A DNA stretch of 64,000 nt from Prostheceraeus crozeri (GCA_907163375.1 CAJQUW010001859.1:62001-126000), one strand, 5' to 3'; shown: positions 1 through 9,400, numbered from the stretch's first letter. Program-made: numbers and translations. The notes: generated by a model from the sequence alone, not told the origin.

Positions 1-1
1 T

Positions 2-64
2 ATTCCGATTCATGAAGGACGATCCTATTTCAAACTCCATCTCCGTCGTAAGGAGACTAGGTAA
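2..64 (+). CDS. C-terminal end of a penton-like Polinton structural protein (partial)
   Basis: This is the last 20 codons of a gene that starts left of the window, ending at TAA 62-64. Its tail (GRSYFKLHLRR) closely matches the tail of the next gene (GRSYVKMHLRR). The two are therefore tandem paralogues, 24 bases apart on the same strand. The pattern 'hydrophobic-x-LH-x-RR' near the C-terminus is common in a Polinton structural protein often taken as the minor capsid or penton protein. The family call rests on the neighbour; function is inferred. Confidence 0.6.
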   Translation: MPIHEGRSYFKLHLRRKETR

Positions 65-88
65 TTATGGACAGAGTGACACTCAACC

Positions 89-1006
89 ATGCATGAGGAA
101 ACGATTCACTTGTTGAGTAATACTCAGCCCAATTTGTTTCCTGAAAATAGAACCAATCATTTCAAAAATCGCTTGGTTCCTTCCATCCCCATGGTCCATG
201 GGGATCAATGGGAAGCCGGTATCTCCGTCGTCAATTTCATCAATACCCTTCAGACAATACCCGTGAATGTCAGCTTTAGTGTGGGGACATTGAAGGATCA
301 TCCTGAGACGATTCCGACCGTCTATACATCCTCTATCCTTCCCATCAAAACGGATTCACCGCGAGGAGAACGCGGTAAACAGGGAGAGCAAGGCAAACAA
401 GGCAAACAGGGTGAACAAGGCAAACAAGACAAACAAGATAAACAAGACAAACAAGGCAAACAGGGAGAGCAAGGCATGTTTACGCGCTTCAACATTCCAC
501 GCGGTATTTATTCGGAGAAGACGTTGATGCAGTGTTTGAATCAAAATCGACAGCATGGTCACAATTTCCACTTTTCTATCACTACATTGGCGCCTCATGT
601 CCATGTTGTCTCAGTGGTCGTACCCACACACTACAGTATGAAACTCCATCCTTTGCTCAAAGACATTCTTGGGTTTAAAACAGACTTACTCACTTCCTCA
701 CAGCAAGCGACTGCCCCTTTGAATTTGAATGCCTTCACCTACAATATTCTCCTGTATTGTAATATTGTAGGCTATAATTATGTAGGAGGTATGAAAACAA
801 ACTGTATGTGTGTGATTCCCTACACGGGGAAAGATTATGGAGATAGTATTCATCATGAATTCCAGAATGTCACCTATCGCCCTGTGAAAAGTCAACAGGT
901 GCAAGATATTGAAATCAAACTCATGTCGGATGATGGTCATCCCATCCCTATGACAGACGGACGGTCCTATGTAAAAATGCATCTTCGACGTCGCGCAATT
1001 AAGTAA
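89..1006 (+). CDS. Penton/minor-capsid-like Polinton protein with collagen-like insert
   Basis: An intact 305-residue protein starting at ATG 89, the first ATG that opens this frame after the upstream stop. Residues 20-50 carry the layout 'N-x3-F-x2-RL ... W-E-A-G-I', like the 'WEVGL' motif at the N-terminus of many Polinton structural proteins. The tail GRSYVKMHLRR is also typical. Between them, residues 93-129 form about twelve Gly/Asp-Lys/Glu-Gln triplets, a low-complexity collagen-like stretch. The likely role is a vertex or fibre-like minor capsid component acting in virion assembly. It has no stops or frameshifts, unlike the capsid and polymerase genes. The penton assignment is inferred from family pattern; a fibre-like protein is the alternative. 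Confidence 0.6.
   Translation: MHEETIHLLSNTQPNLFPENRTNHFKNRLVPSIPMVHGDQWEAGISVVNFINTLQTIPVNVSFSVGTLKDHPETIPTVYTSSILPIKTDSPRGERGKQGEQGKQGKQGEQGKQDKQDKQDKQGKQGEQGMFTRFNIPRGIYSEKTLMQCLNQNRQHGHNFHFSITTLAPHVHVVSVVVPTHYSMKLHPLLKDILGFKTDLLTSSQQATAPLNLNAFTYNILLYCNIVGYNYVGGMKTNCMCVIPYTGKDYGDSIHHEFQNVTYRPVKSQQVQDIEIKLMSDDGHPIPMTDGRSYVKMHLRRRAIK
365..475 (+). repeat. Collagen-like triplet repeat inside the penton-like gene
   Basis: In-frame 9-base-scale repetition (ggc-aaa-cag, gag-caa-ggc, aaa-caa-gac) encoding G/D-K/E-Q triplets. The central part has Asp in place of Gly, which would break a collagen helix. Repeat slippage is the likely source. Confidence 0.85.
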
Positions 1007-1034
1007 TTGTCTTTCCCAAGCACATCAAGACACA

Positions 1035-1681
1035 ATGACGAATCTCTTTTTAATCCGTAACCGAACAAATTCCTCTGGACGATTGTTTGGAAGAGGTTCA
1101 TTTATGCAACGCGGTGGATGGAATAAAGTGATTGGACAGAAAACACGCATGATTAGACCCCGTGTCACTGGTGTCAAGAAACCATCCATCCGTCTGCCCA
1201 AATCACTCAAAAAGAGTGTTCCCAGAAAACCATCTCGAAAAACAAATCGAAAAACACCTCGACAACCCTCTCGAAAAGCATCGCGAAAAACATCGCGAAA
1301 ACCTTCGCAAAAGGGACTTGTACATACGGTACAGAAAACATTGGGAAATCGTTACGTTCGACGGAGTTTCTCAATTCTGCGAAACAAGCTGCCACGGATG
1401 CTGTTAGCTCTACCGCACAAGAAGGAGTTGATCGTCTCAAAAAGGGTGTGAAAGCACTCGCCAAGCGCACTTTACAGACTGCTCCCGAACGTGTTGTAGA
1501 AGCTATTCAAAATAAAGTGAGTCGGAAACGCGTCTTCACGGATGAAGAAGGAGATCGGGTGGAAGCACCTGCTCCTAAACGTCGTCGTGGTCATGTGGCC
1601 ATTGCCCATCATACGAAATGGGGAAAAGGAAGTTTGATGGGGCGTTATCGCGGAGGTGCTAAACAACGCATGCTCTTTTAA
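1035..1681 (+). pseudogene. Basic core/pVI-like Polinton protein, broken by a frameshift
   Basis: The first frame starts at ATG 1035. It codes a Gly/Arg-rich N-terminus (GRLFGRGSFMQRGGW) and then a run of Lys/Arg-Ser/Thr-Pro repeats, residues about 55-95. From about 1350 the likely coding frame moves by one base. The new frame codes a helical stretch (FLNSAKQAATDAVSSTAQ), a KR-rich segment and the tail GGAKQRMLF, ending at 1681. The shift is consistent with loss of one base somewhere between about 1310 and 1375. Highly basic proteins with amphipathic helices sit beside the capsid gene in Polintons and adintoviruses and are compared with adenovirus core or pVI proteins. That role is inferred here. 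A sequencing error is possible. Confidence 0.6.
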
Positions 1682-1717
1682 GAACTAAGCAATCTTAGAA
1701 CATCCGTCCCATCAAGC

Positions 1718-3085
1718 ATGGCGGAAACCCCTGCCTTATTGGATGCGCGTTACGATGTATTCCAAAGTGATAAAGTCGATGTCTCGAGTACTTCTCAGTA
1801 TACGAGCGTTCTGACGCCAGTCAATGGATTGGAAAATCCCGGTACCATTCAATTCACGGTCCCTCGACTAGCCATTCATTGGATGGATGTATGCAATGCC
1901 TATTTTCGCGTGGAAGTACAACTCATGAAACATGATGCGGCTAAAGGAGCAGACGTGCCATGTGAGTCGTCAGACAAGGCGATTATTATCAACAATACGG
2001 CCCACTCCCTCTTTTCCGACATTACTATCCGCTTGAATGAACGCACCATTGAAGGAGGCAATGACTTGTATTATTTGAGAGCTTACCTTAGCAATCTTTT
2101 ACAATATACCAATGATGTGAAGAATACACACATGGTCACACAAGGATTTACTGTTCCTCAAGTGATGTATGACACGGAGTATGATGCAGCGACTAAGACG
2201 ATAAAGACTAAGGCGGTAGAGTTTACAGATAAAGAGAATGCACTCAATCAAGCCATTCTCAAACAATGGTAAGACCACAAATTTAAACGTACCTTTGACT
2301 TTCCCCTGAAATGTAATTTGTTCCAACAAGTGATTGCTCTGCCCCCAGGCATGCAACTGGATCTCATTTTCACCTTGAATAAACCGGAATATGCCATTTA
2401 TGATATGGCACATGCTGCAGGGACGACCTCTACAAAGTACAAGTTCAAAATCACCTCTTTCCAATTGTATATGCCCATGCTCACGACGAATGCAGAACTG
2501 CAATTGAAAACTGCGAATCGACGCAAGACAGAAGCCATTTATTATCGCTACAATGGCATGACCGTCCAACGACAAACGATTGAAAGTGGAGTACAAAAGA
2601 AGACGTTTTCCAATGTGGCTGCTCTATTGAGTCCTAAACTCATCTTTTTCGCGGTTGTTCCCAGTAACTCTTGGTTTGATCCAGGAAATCGTAAACTCTA
2701 TTTTGAAAGGCATGGACTCTCTCAAGTCACCATGACCACCAATGGAGCCATCATGACAGGAGGCACCATCAATTGCAAAGATGATGTGATTGCCTACAGT
2801 CAATTCAATCGTGCGATTCAAGTCTATAACACGAATGAATCATGTGATATTGATTTGGAGAGTTTTACCAAATACTGTTACTTTATCGCCTTTGACTGTA
2901 CCTTGGATAAACAAATCGATAGTGTTCAACCCACCAATACACGTCAATATGGACTGGAATTGCAATTTGAGAATACGACCCGGCAAAATATGGATTTATT
3001 AATGTTTGTCATTCATGACGAACAATTCTCCGTCACACCGGAGAATGCTGTCATCTCCAGTGCGTATATCCCACCCGCTATTTAA
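1718..3085 (+). pseudogene. Major capsid protein (double jelly-roll), one in-frame stop
   Basis: ATG 1718 opens a frame that runs to 3085 except for TAA at 2270-2272; both halves are in the same frame, 455 sense codons in total. The first half has features of Polinton major capsid proteins: 'TPVNGLENPGTIQFTV', 'DVCNAYFRVEVQL', 'HSLFSDITIRLN' and a 'YLRAYLSNLLQY' segment. The second half continues with 'PPGMQLDLIFTLNKPEY' and the second jelly roll. The product would form the pseudo-hexagonal capsomers of the icosahedral virion. A stop near residue 184 falls between the jelly rolls, so the copy should be dead unless the base is an assembly error. It follows the basic-protein gene by 36 bases. 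Confidence 0.88.
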
Positions 3086-3204
3086 GTGTTGGCGCGCATG
3101 GACATCCTCATAAGATATGGTGAAGGAGCCCGAGAATCACGTTCCTCCTATCGCTTGGACATCTCTTTATCAACATCGTCTCATTAAAGCTCAGCGTTGG
3201 TTGA

Positions 3205-3837
3205 ATGGGAGACTGGTTAAGCAACACGGAAATCGAAGGAATCATGCAGGGTATGAATCAATTACAAGAGAAACATTTACTCAATGCCTGCATGTGCGAA
3301 GATGATTTTCTCTGTGCTATTCAGTGTAGTTGTCAAACGTTTGCTCATCGCCTTCTCCAATCTTCTTACGTTCCCTTCCAAGGTGTGTTTCCTGCTGATC
3401 TACTTCCTGCTCATTCCCCGGAATCAAAGACACTTATTGTCAATAGTGATCGCTCTCATCAACCTGGCAAGCATTGGTTGGCCTTTTATCAAAATGCGGA
3501 TCAACGCGTGTGCGAATTCTTTGACTCTTATGGACTCACTCCATCTCACTATCCACATGTGACAGAATGGTTATCGACAACACCTTATCCTCTAAACTAT
3601 CGTCGCCCTCTGCGTATACAAGGACCTAAAGCCTATTGTGGTGCTTACTGTATTTACTTTTTAAATCAACGCCCTTTTAACACGTCTATGGAAAAAACAC
3701 TGACCTTCTTTCGAACATTGGATGCTTACGAGAAAGATCAAGAACTCATTCAAACCTACTTGTCCTTCAATGATAAAATTGTCTATTCCTATTTGTATTC
3801 TACATTATCCCATGTTTTGAAGTCAATAAAGAAATGA
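3205..3837 (+). CDS. Adenain-like cysteine protease (PRO)
   Basis: An intact 210-residue protein. It matches the adenovirus-endopeptidase family (C5) found in Polintons. Expected catalytic residues are visible: His90 in 'GKHWLAFY', Asp107 in 'FFDSYG', Gln139 in 'IQGPKAYCG' and Cys145 in the same motif. The family matures capsid proteins during virion assembly. The start is the ATG at 3205; an upstream overlapping frame from 3117 shows no family motif. A poly(A) signal AATAAA (3825-3830) overlaps the last codons. All catalytic residues are kept, so this gene is less decayed than the polymerase. Confidence 0.92.
   Translation: MGDWLSNTEIEGIMQGMNQLQEKHLLNACMCEDDFLCAIQCSCQTFAHRLLQSSYVPFQGVFPADLLPAHSPESKTLIVNSDRSHQPGKHWLAFYQNADQRVCEFFDSYGLTPSHYPHVTEWLSTTPYPLNYRRPLRIQGPKAYCGAYCIYFLNQRPFNTSMEKTLTFFRTLDAYEKDQELIQTYLSFNDKIVYSYLYSTLSHVLKSIKK
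3825..3830 (+). promoter_or_regulatory. Poly(A) signal of the structural block
   Basis: AATAAA lies inside the final codons of the protease gene, whose stop is at 3835-3837. It is the last plus-strand gene before convergent minus-strand genes, so a 3' end here fits. Confidence 0.5.
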
Positions 3838-3857
3838 ATCATGTCAATGATTGTATT

Positions 3858-3863
3858 TTTATT
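3858..3863 (-). promoter_or_regulatory. Poly(A) signal of the minus-strand block
   Basis: AATAAA on the minus strand, about 90 bases past the RING gene stop (3955-3957). It faces the plus-strand signal at 3825-3830, so the two transcripts would overlap only slightly, a compact viral layout. Confidence 0.5.
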
Positions 3864-3954
3864 TCAATGGAATCCTTGAACTTTTTACAGAGGATAATAC
3901 CACAAGGTTTTGTACATGAAACACTATACACTATACACAGAGATTTTCCATACA

Positions 3955-4459
3955 TCATGCACGATAGACAGTGACTGTTGAAGCAATGTCTTGATCACAA
4001 AGGGGACAAGATGACGTTTCAAAGGGATTATAGCATTTAGAACACATAACACTATGAGAACATGGTAGAAAGGGAAGGGACTGTTCCTGTTTAAAACATG
4101 TAACACAGTTGCGTTCACATAATAATTGAAATGTCTCTTCTTCCAATTTCTTTCTAAAGACACTTTTATGGGAAGAGTTATCTGACACATCCGTTGCAAA
4201 TCTCACTTTTTTCACTTTTTTTCACTCCAGATCGCGCCAATGTCATTGTATTGCAATGTGGCAGGGAGAAATCCTCTATCCACCTACGCTCCAAATGGTG
4301 ATTCATAGCGTGCTCATCGAGATCCATGAGTCGATCCACTAATTCACCAGCACTGATCGTTTCATTGAGATGTGTTACAGTTTCTATCGCTTTGAATGAA
4401 TATCCAAGGTCTCTTGCGACAACCCACGACGTTGGGATACTAGTTACTGTCCGATTCAT
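3955..4459 (-). pseudogene. UBA-RING protein of IAP type (E3 ubiquitin ligase-like), frameshifted
   Basis: The likely start is ATG 4459-4457, which overlaps the stop of the TBP-like gene by 20 bases. The first frame codes a helical segment ('VVARDLGYSFKAIETV ... ELVDRLMDLDEH') resembling the UBA domain of IAPs. An A7/A6 homopolymer at about 4205-4225 then shifts the frame by one base. The second frame, ending at TGA 3957-3955, codes a C-terminal RING. Its eight ligands have spacing C-x2-C-x11-C-x-H-x3-C-x2-C-x8-C-x2-C. This matches the IAP RING except for the x8 loop, and is followed by a short tail 'STVTVYRA' like IAP C-termini. No BIR domain is seen. Such proteins would act as ubiquitin ligases on host death or immune pathways; that is inference. 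The shift may be a homopolymer error. Confidence 0.65.
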
Positions 4460-4982
4460 TGAGGGAATCTCCTTCGAATAGGGATTTGAGAATGTGTTCC
4501 ACCAACGATTCCGCTTCTGCAATCGATAAAACACCCGTCACAATCACACTTCCGTTGGAAAAGAAGGAACAGTGTAATTTACCTTTGCGTATTAACGTTC
4601 CGGGAAACAGCTCGCGCTCGTTGGAAATCACTGATGACGATGGCAACTGTTGAATGGTTTGCATGCGGGCTTTTGTATAGTTCCATTGACATTGAACGGT
4701 GCAGGATTTTGTGATTGGGTGGCTGACGTCCAATCCGTAGGGGGTGAGTAATTGGCGCATCTCTTTACAAATACGATCGTAGGTTTCCAGGGAGTGGTTG
4801 CCCAAAATTTGGATACACCCCCTTGGAAAAATCTGTACAGCGACCGAAGAGTTCCATTTCCAATAGACTCGACAAGGGCGTGATGCTCGGTATGTGGCCA
4901 GAGGGAGTTGCGGTAACAATGTCTGCAGTGGTATTGCGGAGGATGCTCTGAGCTCCACCATGCGGTTGCAGATCCTTGACAT
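4440..4982 (-). CDS. TATA-binding-protein-like factor
   Basis: An intact 180-residue protein with two half-similar repeats, the size and layout of a TBP core. Repeat 1 has 'LPLATYRASR' and 'SVAVQIFPRGCIQILG' (residues about 27-61). Repeat 2 has 'NERELFPGTLIRK' and 'SFFSNGSVIVTG' (121-150), each followed by a helix. In cellular TBP the matching segments are '...ELFPGLIY' and 'IF-x-SGK-V-TG'. Three of the four DNA-kinking Phe positions appear kept (52, 126, 140 or 141); the first is replaced by Pro. Start is the first ATG after a TGA at about 5020. The gene overlaps the polymerase 3' end and the next gene by 20 bases. Inferred role: recognition of viral TATA promoters, or interference with host transcription. 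I did not run a profile search. Confidence 0.72.
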   Translation of the reverse strand: MSRICNRMVELRASSAIPLQTLLPQLPLATYRASRPCRVYWKWNSSVAVQIFPRGCIQILGNHSLETYDRICKEMRQLLTPYGLDVSHPITKSCTVQCQWNYTKARMQTIQQLPSSSVISNERELFPGTLIRKGKLHCSFFSNGSVIVTGVLSIAEAESLVEHILKSLFEGDSLNESDSN

Positions 4983-4989
4983 TTTTGAG

Positions 4990-7900
4990 AGTGGGGTGTA
5001 GATACCCCTTCTTCATATAGGCGATGGTTACCGTAGGGAAGGCTCTGATTGGGTAAATACCAACACCGCTTGTCCTCCCAGATACTTAAGGCCTTCTTCA
5101 CTTGCGTCACCGTTCTCATCTCGTGGTGTTGGGATTGGAGGAGGGTTTGTGACACTGTGGTAATGGAATGTTTTTCAAATGCGTCCACATAATTCTGATG
5201 TTTCACTTATAGCTTCTTTGCTTGACACACTCCCTTCATGCGACAGTCGTGGATTTCTTCCTCATTGCCTTTGAGGACAATGTAAGAGTACATCTTGGCA
5301 CTCAAACATACAAACTCCTTCACCCTATCCCCCACACACTCGTCCTTGAAACATCCCAAACGATTCGCATTCTCGGTACGTCTCTCTGGATGACTCACGG
5401 GATAATTTGAGGTATCGAGAACACCTTTCGCCTCCGTATCAATAAAATTTGGGATGTTGTCAAACGAACGCAGCACTTCTTCGCGTGTATACCGGCTGCG
5501 GACTTTGAGGAAGAAGGAGTCTGTGTCCCCACCAATGAGTTCCACTGAGGTGCACGTGTTGTTGGCTTTCCACTGGTCAAACAGCTTGTACATAATAATC
5601 TTGCTGTTGTCCAGGATGCATTGCCCGATATAAATGGGCTTGTTCAAGTCTACCTTGGTCTTGCGCACATTCACCACCACGGCTTTGTCGCTGATGTTGA
5701 AGAAAGATTGGCAATAGGGATGACGTGTTCATTTGCTAAATACATTCGGTAATCGTACAAAATAGTGCTTCACATATTTCCGCACATTCTCCATTGTCTT
5801 GCCGTACAGTGCGTTCACCATCAACTTGTGGAGATTGCGGCGCATTTTCGTTGTTGCCTTGGCGCGTTCTTGCGTATGGTATTGAACATAGGGGCGAATA
5901 TACGGTTCTTGGTTGAAGGAGATCCCGTAATGAACCTTCGTGATATGTAAGCCCTTCTCTACATAATACTTGAGAGCAGCGATATGTACCACATACTCTT
6001 TGCGATTTTCGTGCGTCATCATTAACTTGTTGGCTGAGTGAAAGGGTCGGTTCCCGTTCAACTCTTGCCATAGCTCTTGCATATAGGGAGACATGTCCTC
6101 CCATTTCGCCGTCCCGCGGTAAGGAGCCAATGGTAAATCTTCCGTGGCATCTTGGACGTGTGGGGGATACTCCAAATCGACGCACAGTACATGACCCGTG
6201 GTGCCACTGACATTGTATCGTCTCACCCATTCGTCGTTGATGTCCACCAAGACCTCCGGTCGTACCCAGGCAAAACAATCCTTCGGCAAAGGTCCCATCA
6301 TGGCCGCACCGTATAAATTGTTCGCATCTATATAAAACAGGTGAGTACCTTCTTCTGCTTGCGCGCGGTGTTGATTCACAAATGTCATCCCTCCACGAAC
6401 CAATGCACGTCCAATGCAGACACGTCGCGTATTTCACTTCGAAAGTGTTCGAAGATGTCTGCGAGCAAGGCTACATCCACTGTCAAATAATAGTGGATAT
6501 AATCTTCAAACGTGCTGCACCCCGTCTCTGTCCACGCCTTTTGTGCCACAGCATACTCATCCTCTTCCAACTCCTTCTCACTCAAATCATTGTAAAATGC
6601 TTCCTTCGGAGGCAATTGAGTCTCGTGGATACGATCCCAGCAGTCAAAATATGTATAGGGAAAATATCCTTTCCGAATAGATGTGTGATCGCAATTCGGA
6701 TAGTAGTTGCTCAATATGTGATTTGAGTGAGGAAAGTCACTGATGGTCGTTGACAAATTGATTAGAGAGTCTTTCAAAACTGACATGAATCGATGAATCG
6801 GAGTTTATATATGGTATTGGATGGCATGGGAAGAAAGATGGTCACTCCCAACGTCTTGTCTCCTGACACATAAATGGGCTCGATCCTATACTTATGATCC
6901 AGCTTGGAAAACCCTTGTACAATCACCTGGTGACTGTCATATCCCTTCTAATTGTGAAACAAGATGTTTAATGTGGTCCGGGATTGACGTCGTCGCAGGT
7001 TACATGCATTGCACAGGGTTTGCAGATATTTGCCCGTGATATGATCGTGGTCTCGCACCTTTGTCGTAGGCCCATTCTTTTCACCTTGCTTCTGAGGTTT
7101 TACATCACATCCGCACATGTTACATTGAGCTGACTGTTCATAGTCCCGCATATCATCCTCCGTCAGCGTCATGTTACGCTTCGTCTCTTCCATGTGATTA
7201 AACATCGACATGCTCACCTGTCTGATGTGTGTAATAAAGGCTGGAATGCACTCATTCCCATTATAGATCACCACCGATTCTTTCATGTCCAGGGCCGGAT
7301 GCCACACCACATAGGATCTCACATACGCTGCCGTATGCTTCTTGGACACGGATTCAATCATGCTCTCAATGTCCGCATACATCACAGCGAGGGGTTCAGT
7401 GGTTTTCGCGTGGTCGATAAATTCGTGCGGTTTCGTATCTTCCGGGGTCGTTTCCATCTGAAAAAATCCTCCATCGCATTTGGTTTGATGTTCCAGACGT
7501 TCTTTGTGCGCCATATCCTTTGTCTTTCCAAACTTTATCCCCTTCTCGTAGAAATTAAATCGTAAACTACATAACTGGCATGTTTCAAATCGTTTCACTT
7601 GCGTTTGGCTCATGTTCCGATACCACATGCGAGCACATTTCTGAAAATCCGTCACGGGAAGAAAATGTCCAGACTGATCCTCCATATCGTACCGCGTCAC
7701 CATCACCAGATGAACGATGCGTGTGTTCTCCTTCACAGCTTGACGGACAGGGTATAATTGGCCCACAAATCCTTTACTGTCATGTACGTGGATACGAAGA
7801 ATGACATTGTTCTTCTTCTGTTCGAACTCCTGAATATCCCGTGTATTCATCAACCCCTCTGACGTCATCATGGAAAAGTCTAGATGATAATATTGATTCA

Positions 7901-8849
7901 AATTCAACTTGCGCACTGCAGGAAGCTCAATCTGATAAGTGTTATAGGATGTCTTGGTGCGGGGATCAACACGTTCACGTCGAGGAATGCGATTGTCTTG
8001 GTAGGCAAGTGCATAGAGGACACTGTCTTGAAAACAATGTGATGTATACGTGTTGCGCTGAAACACACATATGCCTTTGCAGAGCTTGATATCTCGGTGG
8101 ATAGGAATCGATGCGCCCATGCGAAAATTAGGGAAGGAACTTGTTTGAACTAGTAACTCCAACACTTCCTTCACCGCAAATCCTGATCCGTCTTCTTGAT
8201 AGTCTTCAATAAATTCTTCAAACTTTGGCACCATGTCACGGAACCATGTATCAAAGTTACGTGCTTGGACGCCTTCGTGAATGTATGAGGGTGTGGTGAT
8301 GTCTCTCACTTCCTCTTCGCCTGTCGACATATTCATCTTGGCAAACCTGAGTCTCATACTCACAAACACTTTCACATCCTCGTGGGGGTGTTGTTGCACA
8401 ATGACACGATACAAGTCCGCATACATTGAATTTAAATATACCTTCCATTCATTCATGGCTTGAGGAGGGGTAAATCGATAATTATATCCGCGACCGTCCA
8501 TGATCCGTTCTTCTTCCACAGCTGCACCGCCCTCTTGCATGAACTCAAACAGGTAGGGACACAAATGTTCATCCCATCCTTCCGCTTCAGCATTCACCAC
8601 TGTATCGCAGTAGCGACACCGTCCCACACACGCATGCTTATGGTACGCCTCTACGTCGAAACTTCAGTCGCAATCCAGACACAGCAAGTCATTGTCATCA
8701 CCATAATTAAACGCGCGGCAATCGTGTTCGTCTCCATACCATTTACAGCACGTCCAACAATAGTTGCGACCCGTCTCCGCTGCTCCATGGGCAATACAGT
8801 CTTGAAAGCGAGAGAAGGACTGACAGCAGAATTCACACGTGTACTGCAT
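4990..8849 (-). pseudogene. Protein-primed family B DNA polymerase (pPolB), multiply disrupted
   Basis: Starts at ATG 8849 with Cys/His-rich zinc-binding segments. Family motifs follow in order: Exo I 'MYADIES', a treble-clef insert with 'VRDHDHITGKY' and 'CNACN', Exo II 'HN...KGYDSH', Exo III 'YLTVDVALLAD', motif A 'YIDANNLYG', 'EDLPLAP', motif B 'KLMVNALYGKTMENVRK', 'KPIYIGQCILDNSK', motif C 'GGDTDSFF', and the C-terminal 'KALSIWEDKR ... LPYG' of Polinton polymerases. In-frame stops are at 8666-8664 (TGA), 6950-6948 (TAG, inside Exo II), 5731-5729 (TGA) and 5209-5207 (TAA). Frameshifts lie near 6780 and 6400; near 6400 the spacer before motif A also looks short. The enzyme would replicate the viral genome with a terminal protein primer. 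This copy cannot make it. The exact 3' end is unclear because the frame overlaps the TBP-like gene. Confidence 0.93.
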
Positions 8850-8886
8850 GGTTAGAATGAGAATGATTTTCTCTGACAGCGCCTTT

Positions 8887-8895
8887 CCTTATATA
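8887..8895 (-). promoter_or_regulatory. TATA box of the polymerase block
   Basis: Minus-strand TATATAAGG lies about 40 bases upstream of the polymerase ATG at 8849. The position suits a polymerase II promoter for the minus-strand genes. Confidence 0.5.
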
Positions 8896-8929
8896 CCCTG
8901 CTGTGACTCATCACACGTGCTCGGCGCCG

Positions 8930-9020
8930 CGTGCTCCGATTGGTGCTCCGTGCTCATACCCCAAGTGCGCCGATGCGTGGGCGTGTGCTCCGTGCTCTGA
9001 TGCGTGGGCGTGTGCTCCGA
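8930..9020. repeat. GTGCTCCG-rich direct repeats near the Polinton right end
   Basis: A 21-base unit beginning GATGCGTGGG occurs at 8972-8992 and again perfectly at 8999-9019, a 27-base period. Shorter GTGCTCCG copies lie just before it. GC content is clearly above the surroundings. Short repeats are common in Polinton terminal inverted repeats, but the left terminus is outside the window, so I cannot confirm one here. Confidence 0.6.
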
Positions 9021-9400
9021 TGAATGGAGCAAGGACATGTACTTTAGTGCAAATGTTGGTGAAAGGGGCTAGACTTGACTACTTATATAGCCCTACCAGT
9101 ACCTGCACTGATACTCATTTCTCAGGACTCGCTATCCTATGAATTAATTTAGGTGTCTTAAGGGTTCGGTTACTCACTCGAATCAATGATATTAAGATTG
9201 ATAGTCTGATGACTACGAAAACCTGATTCATAGCGTACATGCAGAGTGCAGTTTGGTAATGGTTGAATAAGAATCATGGTCCTAGGTCGACTTTACGCTA
9301 ACCAGAGATATGTCGTCTCATTAACAATTTTGTGAACTTGAACTGTTTGAAATTCGTTGATACTTGCATGTAGATAGAATAGAATGATACGATAGAATTC
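9021..9400. other. Polinton/LINE junction region without genes
   Basis: No convincing coding sequence. A second minus-strand TATATAAG lies at 9081-9090. The Polinton right end and the LINE 5' end fall somewhere here; I cannot place either exactly. Confidence 0.4.

Noticed and set aside
1718-3085. Stop codon reassignment to explain the internal TAA in the capsid gene
   Set aside because: The polymerase has TAA, TAG and TGA stops as well as frameshifts, so mutation is the simpler explanation.
4628-5016. Overlapping minus-strand frames (5206-4628 beyond about 5000, and 5016-4765)
   Set aside because: Past the polymerase C-terminus they lack family motifs; the TBP-like frame explains this stretch better.
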